Below are positions 9,491-17,665 of a stretch of DNA of 64,000 nt, piece by piece. The notes beneath the pieces are model-generated. The model did no database searches. It saw only the letters and a program-made list of their open reading frames with translations, and was not told where the DNA came from. A program made the position numbers and the translations under genes. The DNA lies in assembly GCF_021405525.1 (NCBI RefSeq), contig NZ_JAGQAG010000001.1:806001-870000 (forward strand), read 5' to 3'. Origin of the DNA: Ruegeria pomeroyi (lineage in GTDB: Bacteria > Pseudomonadota > Alphaproteobacteria > Rhodobacterales > Rhodobacteraceae). The stretch's first letter is position 1; each line of letters begins with the position of its first letter.

Positions 9491-9970
9491 GTGAAACAAC
9501 AGACCGAATCCATGCAATTAGATGACCGTGACCGTCGAATCCTGACCCTGCTTCAGCAGGACAGCCGTATCTCGAATGCCGATCTGGCCGAGGCGGTGGG
9601 CATGTCGGCCTCGGCGCTGTGGCGCCGGGTGCGCGCGTTTGAAGAGGCGGGGGTGATCACCCGCTATGGCGCGGTGGTCGATCCGGGGGCGATGGGGCTA
9701 GATTTCGAGGCCATCGTGCATGTGCATCTGACCCGGCACGATCCGGACGGGATCGTCGCCTTTATCCGCGCTATCGAGACCGCGCCCGAGGTGCAGGAAT
9801 GTTACGCCACCACCGGTCAGGCCGATTATCATCTGCGGGTGCTCTGCCCGGATCTGGCGGCCTATAATATCTTTCTTGAACGCTTCCTGTTTCGTCTGCC
9901 TGCAGTGGCCAGCGCCCAGACGAATGTCGTTTTGCGAACGATCAAGCGTAGCCGTCCGGTCACGTTGTGA
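9491..9970 (+). CDS. Lrp/AsnC-family transcriptional regulator
   Basis: It carries an N-terminal winged helix-turn-helix (LDDRDRRILTLLQQDSRISN, then LAEAVGMSASALWRRVRAFE) and a C-terminal RAM domain (VQECYATTGQADYHLRVLC), the signature architecture of Lrp-type feast/famine regulators. The frame is open further upstream, but the family normally begins close to the LDDRDR segment; GTG at 9491 follows an aaagg ribosome-binding site, and ATG 9512 is an alternative. It is divergent from the indolepyruvate oxidoreductase gene and is the obvious candidate to control it in response to an amino acid. Confidence 0.9.
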   Translation: MKQQTESMQLDDRDRRILTLLQQDSRISNADLAEAVGMSASALWRRVRAFEEAGVITRYGAVVDPGAMGLDFEAIVHVHLTRHDPDGIVAFIRAIETAPEVQECYATTGQADYHLRVLCPDLAAYNIFLERFLFRLPAVASAQTNVVLRTIKRSRPVTL

Positions 9971-10296
9971 CGACCTGATGTTCCCACTATGAGAACAGAT
10001 TTCGGAGACGGTCAGGCTCGGGTCGAAAGCGATCCGTTCGAAGCGCCGATACAAGAAAAACACCCTAGTCCGGGACAATACCATTCGTGGTATCGCCCGG
10101 TATTAGCATGATCCCGATCTGTGGTCCGTATGTCGATTCGAAGGTAGAACCGTTGCCTGCATGGTCTGGCTGGCTGGCGACCTTCGCGCCGTATTTGCGA
10201 GATGTCGTTGGGTGGTTTGATCCCGCAGTTCTGGCCGGCCCCCGGAAATTCCAAGATTCTCCGTCGCGGTTTTGCTGCCGGAAAACGGGCGAGAGT
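9971..10296. other. 326-bp gap with no recognisable feature
   Basis: Between the Lrp-type gene and the DUF3307-like gene I see only short overlapping frames without a plausible start, ribosome-binding site or recognisable domain. No tRNA, repeat or strong hairpin is evident. Confidence 0.5.
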
Positions 10297-10692
10297 TTAG
10301 TGGGCGAATTCGACCCAGGCCCAGGCCATGGCCAGATAGGTTAGCTGGTGCAGAAACTGGTCGAAGCCCATCGCATACCAGTATTTTGCCTGATTGGGTT
10401 GCAACGCGTTTCGATCAGAGTAGCTGGCCTTGCCATAGTCGATATTGAAATGAACCACCCATTCCAAGACCGCTATGACCAATGCGAACACCGCCGGCGC
10501 GCCGACCACCAGGAAAAGCAAGACCGATCCTAATGCATGGATCCCTGCATGCTGGGCGCGGCCTAAATGCCAATACTGGCAGCGACCGGACAACATTCTT
10601 GGTGTCTGCAGGAAGAAGTCTGCAAACATATGCTTGACTTGCAAAAGACCAAGCACCAACAGCAGCGAGGCTATGGTAACAGGCAAGAACAC
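10297..10692 (-). CDS. Small DUF3307-like integral membrane protein
   Basis: The 131-residue protein has about four hydrophobic segments. It carries the conserved pattern of the DUF3307 family, LLQVKHMFADFFLQTPRM near residue 18 and a second polar motif EWVVHFNIDYGK near residue 80, followed by DQFLHQLTYL. The family has no assigned function. It is transcribed divergently from the large ABC-like gene and has no other partner here. Assignment is from motif resemblance only. Confidence 0.7.
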   Translation of the reverse strand: MFLPVTIASLLLVLGLLQVKHMFADFFLQTPRMLSGRCQYWHLGRAQHAGIHALGSVLLFLVVGAPAVFALVIAVLEWVVHFNIDYGKASYSDRNALQPNQAKYWYAMGFDQFLHQLTYLAMAWAWVEFAH

Positions 10693-10843
10693 TCCTCCAT
10701 CCGCGTTCCTGAACCCACCTTAGCGCAGGATTCGGGGGCTGCAAAAGGAACTCGTTCACAAATAAAGCCGATTGACCAAACGTAAATGCGATTGCCAGGC
10801 CGTATTAGGCCGCGATAGCTTCGAACTGGGGCGCCGCCTTTTG

Positions 10844-13800
10844 GTGACGGTCAAACAGTACAAGTCCGATTTGGGGGTCGGAGCCATAGAACGCACTTTG
10901 TTCCGTTTTATCTGGAAGTACTCCAGACGCGATCAGCTGATCCTGCTGATGGTGACGGCGACGCTGTTTCCGCTTCTCTACCTCACGTTGGAGCTTCCCA
11001 AACGCATCATCAACGACGCTATCGGCGCCGCCAGTTCCACCATCGAGGTTTGGGGCTTCACCTTTGACCAGGTAACCTACCTGGCCATCCTCTGCGCTGC
11101 CTTCCTGATCTCGGTCACTGCGCATGGGCTGATGAAGATGCGGATCAACACGATGAAAGGCGTGATGTCCGAACGGATGTTGCGCCGGTTCCGCTATCTG
11201 CTGATCACTCGGGCGCTGCGGTTTCCACAGCCCTATTTCGAGCGTGTCAGCCAAGGTGAGCTGGTGTCGATGATCACCGCCGAAAGCGAGCCGATGGGCG
11301 GGTTGATGGGCGATGCGATCAGCCAGCCGGTCTTGCAGGCCGGGCAGATGATCACGATCCTGTCCTTTCTTTTCCTGCAAAGCCCGTGGTTCGGGCTGGC
11401 TGCCGTCGCGCTGATCCCGCTTCAGGCCTGGCTGATCCCGCGCATGCAGCGCCAGATCAACCTGCTCAACAAGAAGCGCATCCAGGAGGTGCGCGTTCTC
11501 GCCGCGCAGATCGGCGAAAACGCGGCCGGCGCGGCGACGCTGCGATCCAATGCCGGCTGGCCCTGGCGGATGTCGATGATCAGCTATCAGCTGGGGCGGC
11601 TGTTCAGCATCCGCTTCGACATCTACCAGAAAAAGTTCTTCATGAAGTTCGTGAACAACTTCATCGGGCAGCTGACGCCGTTCCTGTTCTATTCGATCGG
11701 CGGCTATCTGGTGTTGCAGGGCAGCGTGTCACTGGGGGCGCTGGTGGCGGCGCTTGCAGCGTACAAGGATTTGTCGAGCCCCTGGAAAGAGTTGCTGACC
11801 TATTACAATCAGACACAGGACATGTCGCTGCGCTGGGAGGTGATCCTGGACCGGTTCGCACCGCCGGGTATGATCGACGAAGACAAGTTCAGCGGTTTCC
11901 CCGAAGAGCGCCCGCGCCTGACCGGCGATATCGTGCTCGACAAGGTTTCGGTCCGTGATGCCGATGGCAATCTGGTGCTGGACGATCTCGACCTGACCCT
12001 GCCGGGCGGCAAGGTGATCGGTATCGCCGCCAGCAGCGAAGAGGATCGCCGCGCCCTGTCCGAACTGCTCACGCGTGAGGTATTGCCGGCCAGCGGACAG
12101 GTGCGGATCGGCGAGGTCGGACTGTCGGATCTGCACCAGATGGTGGTGGCCTCAAGGATCGGTCATGCAACCTCGCGCCCGGTGCTGTTCCAGGGCACCT
12201 TCGGGGAAAACGTGACGATGCCGGTCCGGGTGCGCCCTCAGGGTGACAGCGGCGAGCCGGGCTTTCACGCCGAAACCTTGCGTGCGGGCAACAGCGCCGA
12301 TCCCTATCACAGTGACTGGCTGGAGCCGGGCCTCGCGGGCTTCGATGATGCCCGTGCGCTGCGCGACTGGTGGCTGAAGCTGGTCGAGGGGCTGGGTTCG
12401 GGTGCGGCACTCTATCGTCGCGGCGCCGAGCAGGTCTTTGCCGAGGCCGATCACCCCGAACTGGCGGCGCGGCTGGTGGCGCTGCGGCCGGTCATTCAGG
12501 AGGCGGCAGAGCGCGCGGGACTTGCCGGGCAGGCGCATTTCTTTGACCCCGACCAGTACAACCCGGCGCTGCCGGTGGCCGAGAACCTGCTTTTTGCCAC
12601 CCCGCGCGCGGCCTTCACGCCCGAGGTTCTGGCCGGTCAGACCGATTTTCTGGCCCAGATCCGTCAGATCGGGCTGGACGAGCCGCTGGTGCGCCTGACC
12701 CAGGACGTGATCGACATGCTGCGCCAGATCTTCGGGCTGGACGGCACCGACCACCCGCTGTTCCGCAAGCTGAATCTGGATGTGCGCACCTACGAGACCG
12801 CATTGGAACTGGTGGAAAAGACCCGCGACGACGGCGCTCGGGCGCTGGAGGATGCGCAACTGGCCAGCCTGCTTGCGGTGCCGTTCCGGATCTCGGCAGA
12901 CCAGATCGGCCCGGCCTTCTCCGACGAGATCAAGGCGCGCATCTTGGAACTGCGCAAGAGCCACTCGGCCGAGTTGATGCGCAGTCTGGACGATGTTTTT
13001 GCCCCGCTCGACCCCGACGCCTTTGCGCCCGGTCTGAACGTGCTGGAAAACGCTTTGTTCGGCAAGGTGAGCGAGGTGGGCGGTGCGCGGTCGGACGAAT
13101 TGCGCAAGATGATCGCCGAGGTGCTGGACGAACATGGCCTGCGACCTCTGGTGATCCAGCTGATCTATGATCTGCCCGTCACGCTGGGTGGGCAGAATGT
13201 GCCGGCGATTTTTGCAGAACCGCTGGCCTTTACCCGCGCGACAATCAAGAAGCCCGACATCCTGCTGCTCGACCGGGCGCTGGCAAGTTATGATATGCAG
13301 ACCCAAATCGCTGTGTACCGCAATCTTCGCGCGTTGCTGCCCGAGACGACATTGATCTATCTTAACGATGCGTTCGAGAATCCGGACGTTTTCGACCTCT
13401 ATATCGAGGTCCAGCAAGGCCGGATCGTGACCGAGGAAGTGCCGAAAAAACAGGAGGAAGAGGACAGCGTCGCCTCGGCCGATCTCAGCCGCAAGGTCCG
13501 CACGCTGGAGCAGACGCCGCTGTTCTCGGGCCTCGACCGGCGGCAGCTGCGGCTGCTTGCCTTTGGTGCGCGCTGGTACTCGGCCAAGGCGGGCGAGGTG
13601 GTGTTCCTGAAGGACGACCAACCCACCGACGGCGCCTATATGATGATCGAGGGTGAGGCGGGGTTGTACCTGCCGCGCGAGGGGCAGGAGGATCAGTTGA
13701 TCGTGACGGTCGGGCCAGGCCGCCTTGTGGGCGAATTGGGCCTGATCCGCAAGGAACCGCGCGCCCTGAGCATGGTGGCGGCCACCGATATCACCTGTCT

Positions 13801-13897
13801 GCGCATTGGCGAGGAAGAGTTCCTGGCAGTGGTCGAGAATGACGCTGCAACCGCGTTCAAGCTGTTGCAGGTGGTGGCGGGCTACGTGTCGAACTGA
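10844..13897 (+). CDS. ABC-exporter-like membrane protein with degenerate ATPase domain and C-terminal cyclic-nucleotide-binding domain
   Basis: About 1017 residues from GTG 10844; the frame is open to TTG 10772 and the start is uncertain because neither has a strong ribosome-binding site. An ABC type-1 transmembrane region spans nt 10900-11850 (LITRALRFPQPYFERVSQGE is typical). The nucleotide-binding domain follows but its catalytic motifs are eroded: the Walker A site at 12020 reads GIAASSEEDRRAL with no GxxGxGKS/T; the signature at 13178 is VTLGGQNVP; Walker B at 13259 is ILLLDRALASYD with Arg where the catalytic Glu belongs. About 320 residues separate the Q-loop-like segment from the signature, against roughly 50 normally. 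The C-terminus (13500-13890) is a Crp-like cNMP domain (GRLVGELGLIRKEPRALSMV). It may be a regulated channel or scaffold rather than an active pump; the function is unknown. Confidence 0.85.
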   Translation: MTVKQYKSDLGVGAIERTLFRFIWKYSRRDQLILLMVTATLFPLLYLTLELPKRIINDAIGAASSTIEVWGFTFDQVTYLAILCAAFLISVTAHGLMKMRINTMKGVMSERMLRRFRYLLITRALRFPQPYFERVSQGELVSMITAESEPMGGLMGDAISQPVLQAGQMITILSFLFLQSPWFGLAAVALIPLQAWLIPRMQRQINLLNKKRIQEVRVLAAQIGENAAGAATLRSNAGWPWRMSMISYQLGRLFSIRFDIYQKKFFMKFVNNFIGQLTPFLFYSIGGYLVLQGSVSLGALVAALAAYKDLSSPWKELLTYYNQTQDMSLRWEVILDRFAPPGMIDEDKFSGFPEERPRLTGDIVLDKVSVRDADGNLVLDDLDLTLPGGKVIGIAASSEEDRRALSELLTREVLPASGQVRIGEVGLSDLHQMVVASRIGHATSRPVLFQGTFGENVTMPVRVRPQGDSGEPGFHAETLRAGNSADPYHSDWLEPGLAGFDDARALRDWWLKLVEGLGSGAALYRRGAEQVFAEADHPELAARLVALRPVIQEAAERAGLAGQAHFFDPDQYNPALPVAENLLFATPRAAFTPEVLAGQTDFLAQIRQIGLDEPLVRLTQDVIDMLRQIFGLDGTDHPLFRKLNLDVRTYETALELVEKTRDDGARALEDAQLASLLAVPFRISADQIGPAFSDEIKARILELRKSHSAELMRSLDDVFAPLDPDAFAPGLNVLENALFGKVSEVGGARSDELRKMIAEVLDEHGLRPLVIQLIYDLPVTLGGQNVPAIFAEPLAFTRATIKKPDILLLDRALASYDMQTQIAVYRNLRALLPETTLIYLNDAFENPDVFDLYIEVQQGRIVTEEVPKKQEEEDSVASADLSRKVRTLEQTPLFSGLDRRQLRLLAFGARWYSAKAGEVVFLKDDQPTDGAYMMIEGEAGLYLPREGQEDQLIVTVGPGRLVGELGLIRKEPRALSMVAATDITCLRIGEEEFLAVVENDAATAFKLLQVVAGYVSN

Positions 13898-13918
13898 CAC
13901 GATGCGCGAGCGGCATGG

Positions 13919-13988
13919 GCCGTTTTCCGGCTCGGAAAACGGCTTGGAAAACGTTGTTTTCCAGGACGGAATTTTTGCAAAATTCCGT
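13919..13988. terminator. Three consecutive perfect hairpins between convergent genes
   Basis: Stem 1: 13919-13943, GCCGTTTTCCG with its exact complement, loop GCT. Stem 2: 13945-13963, TGGAAAAC / GTTTTCCA, loop GTT. Stem 3: 13966-13988, ACGGAATTTT / AAAATTCCGT, loop TGC, followed by GCCCC. They fill the space between the ABC-like gene and the convergent acyl-CoA dehydrogenase and fit a bidirectional intrinsic terminator. Confidence 0.8.
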
Positions 13989-13992
13989 GCCC

Positions 13993-15150
13993 CTACTGAC
14001 CGGCCAGACCCATCTGCCGAACCGCCAGATCGCGCAGGATTTCTTCCGAGCCACCGCCGATCGCCATCACCTTGACCTCGCGCCAGACCCGTTCAACCGG
14101 GTTTCCGGTCAAGTACCCGGCGCCGCCGAAGATCTGCAATCCTTCCGAGGCCACGAATTCCAGCGCCTTGGTCGCCTGCACCTTGGCCTTGGCGATCTCG
14201 GCCGCAGGCATCAGCCCCTGGTTCATCGCCCAGCAAATCCGCTCCAGATAGGCCTCGGTCATGTCGATCCGCGACGACATTTCGGCGAATTTGTGGGCGA
14301 TCACCTGATGTTCGATCAGCCGCTTGCCAAATGTCCGCCGCGCACGCGCCCAGTCAAGCGCGGCGCGATAGCAGACCCGCATCATGCCAAGGCTACCGGC
14401 CACCATCGCCAACCGTTCGTGGTTGAAATTGTTCATGATCGCCAGGAAGCCCTTGTTTTCGGGGCCGATCAGGGCCGCCTCGGGCACGTGGCAATCGTCG
14501 AAATGCAGCATGGCCTGGGTCGAACAATGCCACCCCATCTTGCCGCCTAGCGGGGTGCGTGAAAAACCGGGCGTTTCCGCCTCTATCAGGAACAGCGAGA
14601 TGCCCGCCAGGCCCGGTCCGCCGGTGCGGGCGCCGACCACGTACCACTGCGCGTCCATCCCCCCGGTGATATAGGCCTTGGCACCATTCAGCACCCAGCC
14701 ACCCGCCGCCCGCTCCGCCCGCGTGCTCAGATTGGCCACATCAGACCCGCCCCCAGGCTCGGTGATCGCGAGCGCCGAGTTCATCTCGCCCCTGACGATC
14801 CGGGGCAGGACGTTTTGCCGGAATGCTTCGGGCGCGAACCGGACCATCGGGCCCAGCGAGATCATCCGACCACCGACCGCCGCGGCCACCCCCGAGGCAC
14901 CGCAGCCAAAGGCCAGTTCGGCATAGTCGCAGCGCATGAAGGCGTCGTCGAACCCCAGTCCGCCATATTCCTCGGGGATGCCAAAGCCGAACACGCCCAG
15001 TTCGCCCAGTTTCTGGTGCAGTTCCCAGGGCACGGCCTGTGCGGCCTCCCACTCCTCCACATGCGGGGTGACCTCGGTGGCGAAAAACGCTGCAAGCGTG
15101 TCGCGAAAGGCCTGACGCTCGGGCGTCATGAAGGGAGAGGGGCAGGTCAT
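13993..15150 (-). CDS. Acyl-CoA dehydrogenase
   Basis: The 385-residue flavoprotein has the typical three-part acyl-CoA dehydrogenase fold. The FAD/substrate signature ALAITEPGGGSDVANLSTRA lies near residue 125, and the C-terminal signature EGLQIFGGAGYLTGNPVERV lies near the end. The start (MTCPSPFMTPERQ) overlaps the TetR stop by ATGA, so both are one transcript, divergent from the acyl-CoA carboxylase genes. It should introduce the 2,3 double bond into an acyl-CoA that then feeds the carboxylase. By context the substrate may be a branched or terpenoid acyl-CoA; this is inference. Confidence 0.92.
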   Translation of the reverse strand: MTCPSPFMTPERQAFRDTLAAFFATEVTPHVEEWEAAQAVPWELHQKLGELGVFGFGIPEEYGGLGFDDAFMRCDYAELAFGCGASGVAAAVGGRMISLGPMVRFAPEAFRQNVLPRIVRGEMNSALAITEPGGGSDVANLSTRAERAAGGWVLNGAKAYITGGMDAQWYVVGARTGGPGLAGISLFLIEAETPGFSRTPLGGKMGWHCSTQAMLHFDDCHVPEAALIGPENKGFLAIMNNFNHERLAMVAGSLGMMRVCYRAALDWARARRTFGKRLIEHQVIAHKFAEMSSRIDMTEAYLERICWAMNQGLMPAAEIAKAKVQATKALEFVASEGLQIFGGAGYLTGNPVERVWREVKVMAIGGGSEEILRDLAVRQMGLAGQ

Positions 15151-15776
15151 GGCGCATCCTTTGCGGGCAGGGGGGTCAGCTGGCTTTCCATCATCCCGGC
15201 GAACCGGTCCACCATCCGCGCCAGATAGGCAGGGTCGGTGACGAAACGTTCGTGCAGGACCAGACCGCGCAGAAAGTTCCGGGTCATGCTCCACAACAGT
15301 TCGGCGTCGTCCGGTGCCGGGGCCGCCCCGACATAGGCGCGCGCGACCGAGGCGCGGCTTTGCCGGTCCCAGTCGTGCAGGCGGGTTTCTAGCAGGCGAT
15401 AAAGCTCGGCATCGGTGCGGCAGGCCACCAGAATCTCGACCATTGCCCGCCCCCCGGCGGCGTTCACCACCTGACCCCAGGCCCGGGTGATCAGATCGCG
15501 CACCGGTTCGGGGCTGGCGGCCTGCGCGGCGCGGCGTTCGACCGGGTCGAGCGCGCGTGCCAGCAATTCCATCGCGGTGGCCGCGACCAGCGCCTGCCGG
15601 GTTGGAAAGTGATGGGTGATCGCGCCACGCGACACGCCCGCCCGCTCCTGAATGCGGGCAAAGGTGGTCTCGGCATAGCCCAGCCGATCCAGACAGGCGA
15701 TGGTGGCCCGGATCACCTTGGCCTGGGTCGATCGGGATCGCCGGTCTTGCGGGGTCGGTTTCAGGGTCTCGGGCAT
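15147..15776 (-). CDS. TetR-family transcriptional regulator of the acyl-CoA carboxylase cluster
   Basis: The 209-residue protein has a canonical TetR DNA-binding domain at residues 15-65 (TTFARIQERAGVSRGAITHH). It is divergent from the AtuA-like gene, and an inverted repeat ACAGA-n8-TCTGT lies in the shared intergenic region. The arrangement suggests repression of both directions with release by an acyl-CoA or related intermediate. Confidence 0.9.
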   Translation of the reverse strand: MPETLKPTPQDRRSRSTQAKVIRATIACLDRLGYAETTFARIQERAGVSRGAITHHFPTRQALVAATAMELLARALDPVERRAAQAASPEPVRDLITRAWGQVVNAAGGRAMVEILVACRTDAELYRLLETRLHDWDRQSRASVARAYVGAAPAPDDAELLWSMTRNFLRGLVLHERFVTDPAYLARMVDRFAGMMESQLTPLPAKDAP

Positions 15777-15835
15777 CTGCCGTCACGTCACACTTATTTC
15801 GATTGACCGCGAGGGTCTCGGGAGGCAGCTTAAAA

Positions 15836-15853
15836 ACAGAACGGGCGGTCTGT
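15836..15853. promoter_or_regulatory. Probable TetR operator
   Basis: The sequence ACAGAACGGGCGGTCTGT has outer arms ACAGA / TCTGT plus a matching C/G pair inside, the form and length typical of TetR-family operators. It lies 37 bp upstream of the GTG start of the AtuA-like gene and 60 bp from the divergent TetR start. Confidence 0.65.
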
Positions 15854-15889
15854 AAAGTGGCTGCCGAAAGCCAGGGGAGAGAACGTCGC

Positions 15890-17653
15890 GTGACAGCAGC
15901 GTTGAGGATCGGCGGGGCCTGCGGTTTCTGGGGTGAGGCACCGCATGCGACGGCACAGCTTCTTGCGGCCGGGGTCGACGTGCTGGTCTATGACTACCTG
16001 GCCGAGATCACCATGTCGATCATGGCGCGCGCGCGGCTGAAGGATCCGGATCAGGGCTATGCCACCGATTTCGTGACCGAGGCGATGGGACCGAACCTGA
16101 AGACCATTGCCAGGCAAGGGGTGCGGGTGCTGTCGAATGCCGGCGGGGTGAACCCCGAGGCCTGCGCAGAGGCGCTGAGAGAGCGGATCGCGGCGGCGGG
16201 GTTGTCCCTGCGGGTGGCGGTGGTGACCGGCGACGATCTGCTGGCGCGCGCCTCGGAGTTTGCCGCATGCACCGAGATGTTCACCGGCGCTGCCATGCCT
16301 CCGCCCGAGCGGATCGCCTCGATGAACGCCTATCTGGGCGCGGCGCCGGTTGTGGCGGCGTTGCGGGCGGGGGCGGATATCGTGCTGACCGGGCGCTGTG
16401 CCGACAGCGCCCTGACACTTGCGGCCTGTGTGCACCGCTTTGGCTGGGGCCTGTCAGATCATGACCGGCTGGCGGCGGGGTCTCTGGCCGGGCATCTGCT
16501 GGAATGTGGTCCGCAGGCGACCGGGGGCAATTTCACCGATTGGGAAGCGGCGGGCGATCTGGCGCGGATCGGCTATCCGATCGCCGAGGTTGCCGCCGAT
16601 GGCGGTTTTGTCCTGACCAAGCCCGAGGGCAGCAGCGGGCTGGTGACCCCGGCTACGGTGGGCGAACAGATGCTGTACGAGATCGGCGATCCGCGCGCCT
16701 ATCTGCTGCCCGATGTGGTCTGCGATTTCTCGGGCGTGACCTTGGAACAGGCGGGGCCGGACCGGGTGCAGGTCAGCGGTGCGCGCGGGCGGGCGCCGAC
16801 CGGGCGGCTCAAGGTCTCGGTCACCTGGGCCGATGGCTATCGTGGCGGCATGGTGTTTCAGATGACCGGGCGCGACGCACGGGCCAAGGCGCAGGCCTTT
16901 GCCCAGGCCGGGCTGGACCGGGCAAAGGCGCGGCTGGCGGCGCTGGGCGCGCCAGACTATCGCGAGGTCTCGTTCGAGGCCTTTGGCGGGCGCCCGACCC
17001 CGGATGCGCCCGAAGAGGTCGCGTTCAAGGCGGCGGTGCGCCATGACGATGCACGCGCGGTGGGTCTGTTTCTCAAGGAACTTGTGGGCGCGGCGCTGGC
17101 GACACCGCCGGGCCTGCATTTCTTTACCGGTGCCGGGCGACCCCGGCCCTCGCCGGTGGTGGCGCTGTTCTCCTGCCTGATCCCGGCTGAGGCGGTGCGA
17201 TGCCGCGTCGTGCTGGACGGGGGAGAACTGTCCTTCGATCCACCCGAACAGCCGCTGCGCGAGGTTGAGGCGACACCAGCCCCCTGTCCGCCGCCGCCGG
17301 ATATGGAATTTGAGCTGGAGGCACGGCCACTTGAAGCTCTGGCCTGGGCCCGCTCCGGCGACAAGGGCGACAGCGCCAATATCGGCGTGCTGGCCCGCCA
17401 TCCCGAATACATGCCCTATATCTGGGCGGCCCTGTCGACCGAGGCGGTGATGAGATTTTTCGACGAAAAATCTCCCGCCCAAATCCAGCGTTTCTATCTG
17501 CCGGGCTGTCATGCCATGAATATCGTGCTGACAGGGGCGCTGGGCGGTGGAGGAGTGGCCAGCCTCAGAAACGATGCCCAGGGCAAGGCTTTTGCCCAAG
17601 AGCTTCTGTCCCTGCCGGTACCTGTTCCGGTCGGGTTGATCGCAAAGAACTAA
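15890..17653 (+). CDS. AtuA-family (acyclic terpene utilisation, DUF1446) protein
   Basis: 587 residues from GTG 15890, preceded by ggggaga; the frame is open further but the upstream part holds the operator. The N-terminus is the typical AtuA start (RIGGACGFWGEAPHATAQLL), and the C-terminal 100 residues form the AtuA-like ferredoxin-fold domain (ARSGDKGDSANIGVLARHPE). AtuA is required for citronellol/geraniol degradation in Pseudomonas, where it accompanies the geranyl-CoA carboxylase, but its biochemical role is not established. Here it leads an operon of carboxyltransferase, biotin carboxylase, nitronate-monooxygenase-like protein, TIGR03084-like protein and acyl-CoA dehydrogenase. A perfect palindrome (17452-17474) lies within its 3' part. 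Confidence 0.88.
   Translation: MTAALRIGGACGFWGEAPHATAQLLAAGVDVLVYDYLAEITMSIMARARLKDPDQGYATDFVTEAMGPNLKTIARQGVRVLSNAGGVNPEACAEALRERIAAAGLSLRVAVVTGDDLLARASEFAACTEMFTGAAMPPPERIASMNAYLGAAPVVAALRAGADIVLTGRCADSALTLAACVHRFGWGLSDHDRLAAGSLAGHLLECGPQATGGNFTDWEAAGDLARIGYPIAEVAADGGFVLTKPEGSSGLVTPATVGEQMLYEIGDPRAYLLPDVVCDFSGVTLEQAGPDRVQVSGARGRAPTGRLKVSVTWADGYRGGMVFQMTGRDARAKAQAFAQAGLDRAKARLAALGAPDYREVSFEAFGGRPTPDAPEEVAFKAAVRHDDARAVGLFLKELVGAALATPPGLHFFTGAGRPRPSPVVALFSCLIPAEAVRCRVVLDGGELSFDPPEQPLREVEATPAPCPPPPDMEFELEARPLEALAWARSGDKGDSANIGVLARHPEYMPYIWAALSTEAVMRFFDEKSPAQIQRFYLPGCHAMNIVLTGALGGGGVASLRNDAQGKAFAQELLSLPVPVPVGLIAKN
17452..17474. repeat. Perfect palindrome inside the AtuA-like coding region
   Basis: Arms GAGATTTTTC and GAAAAATCTC (10 bp each) flank the 3-nt loop GAC, followed by CCGCCC. 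The geometry equals that of 13966-13988 and 28851-28873. It encodes a locally hydrophilic insert-like stretch, MRFFDEKSPAQ. Confidence 0.7.
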
Positions 17654-17665
17654 GGCAGAGGGACC

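Noticed and set aside
10012-10344. Short overlapping frames on both strands between the Lrp gene and the DUF3307-like gene
   Set aside because: No ribosome-binding site, no recognisable domain and mutual overlap.
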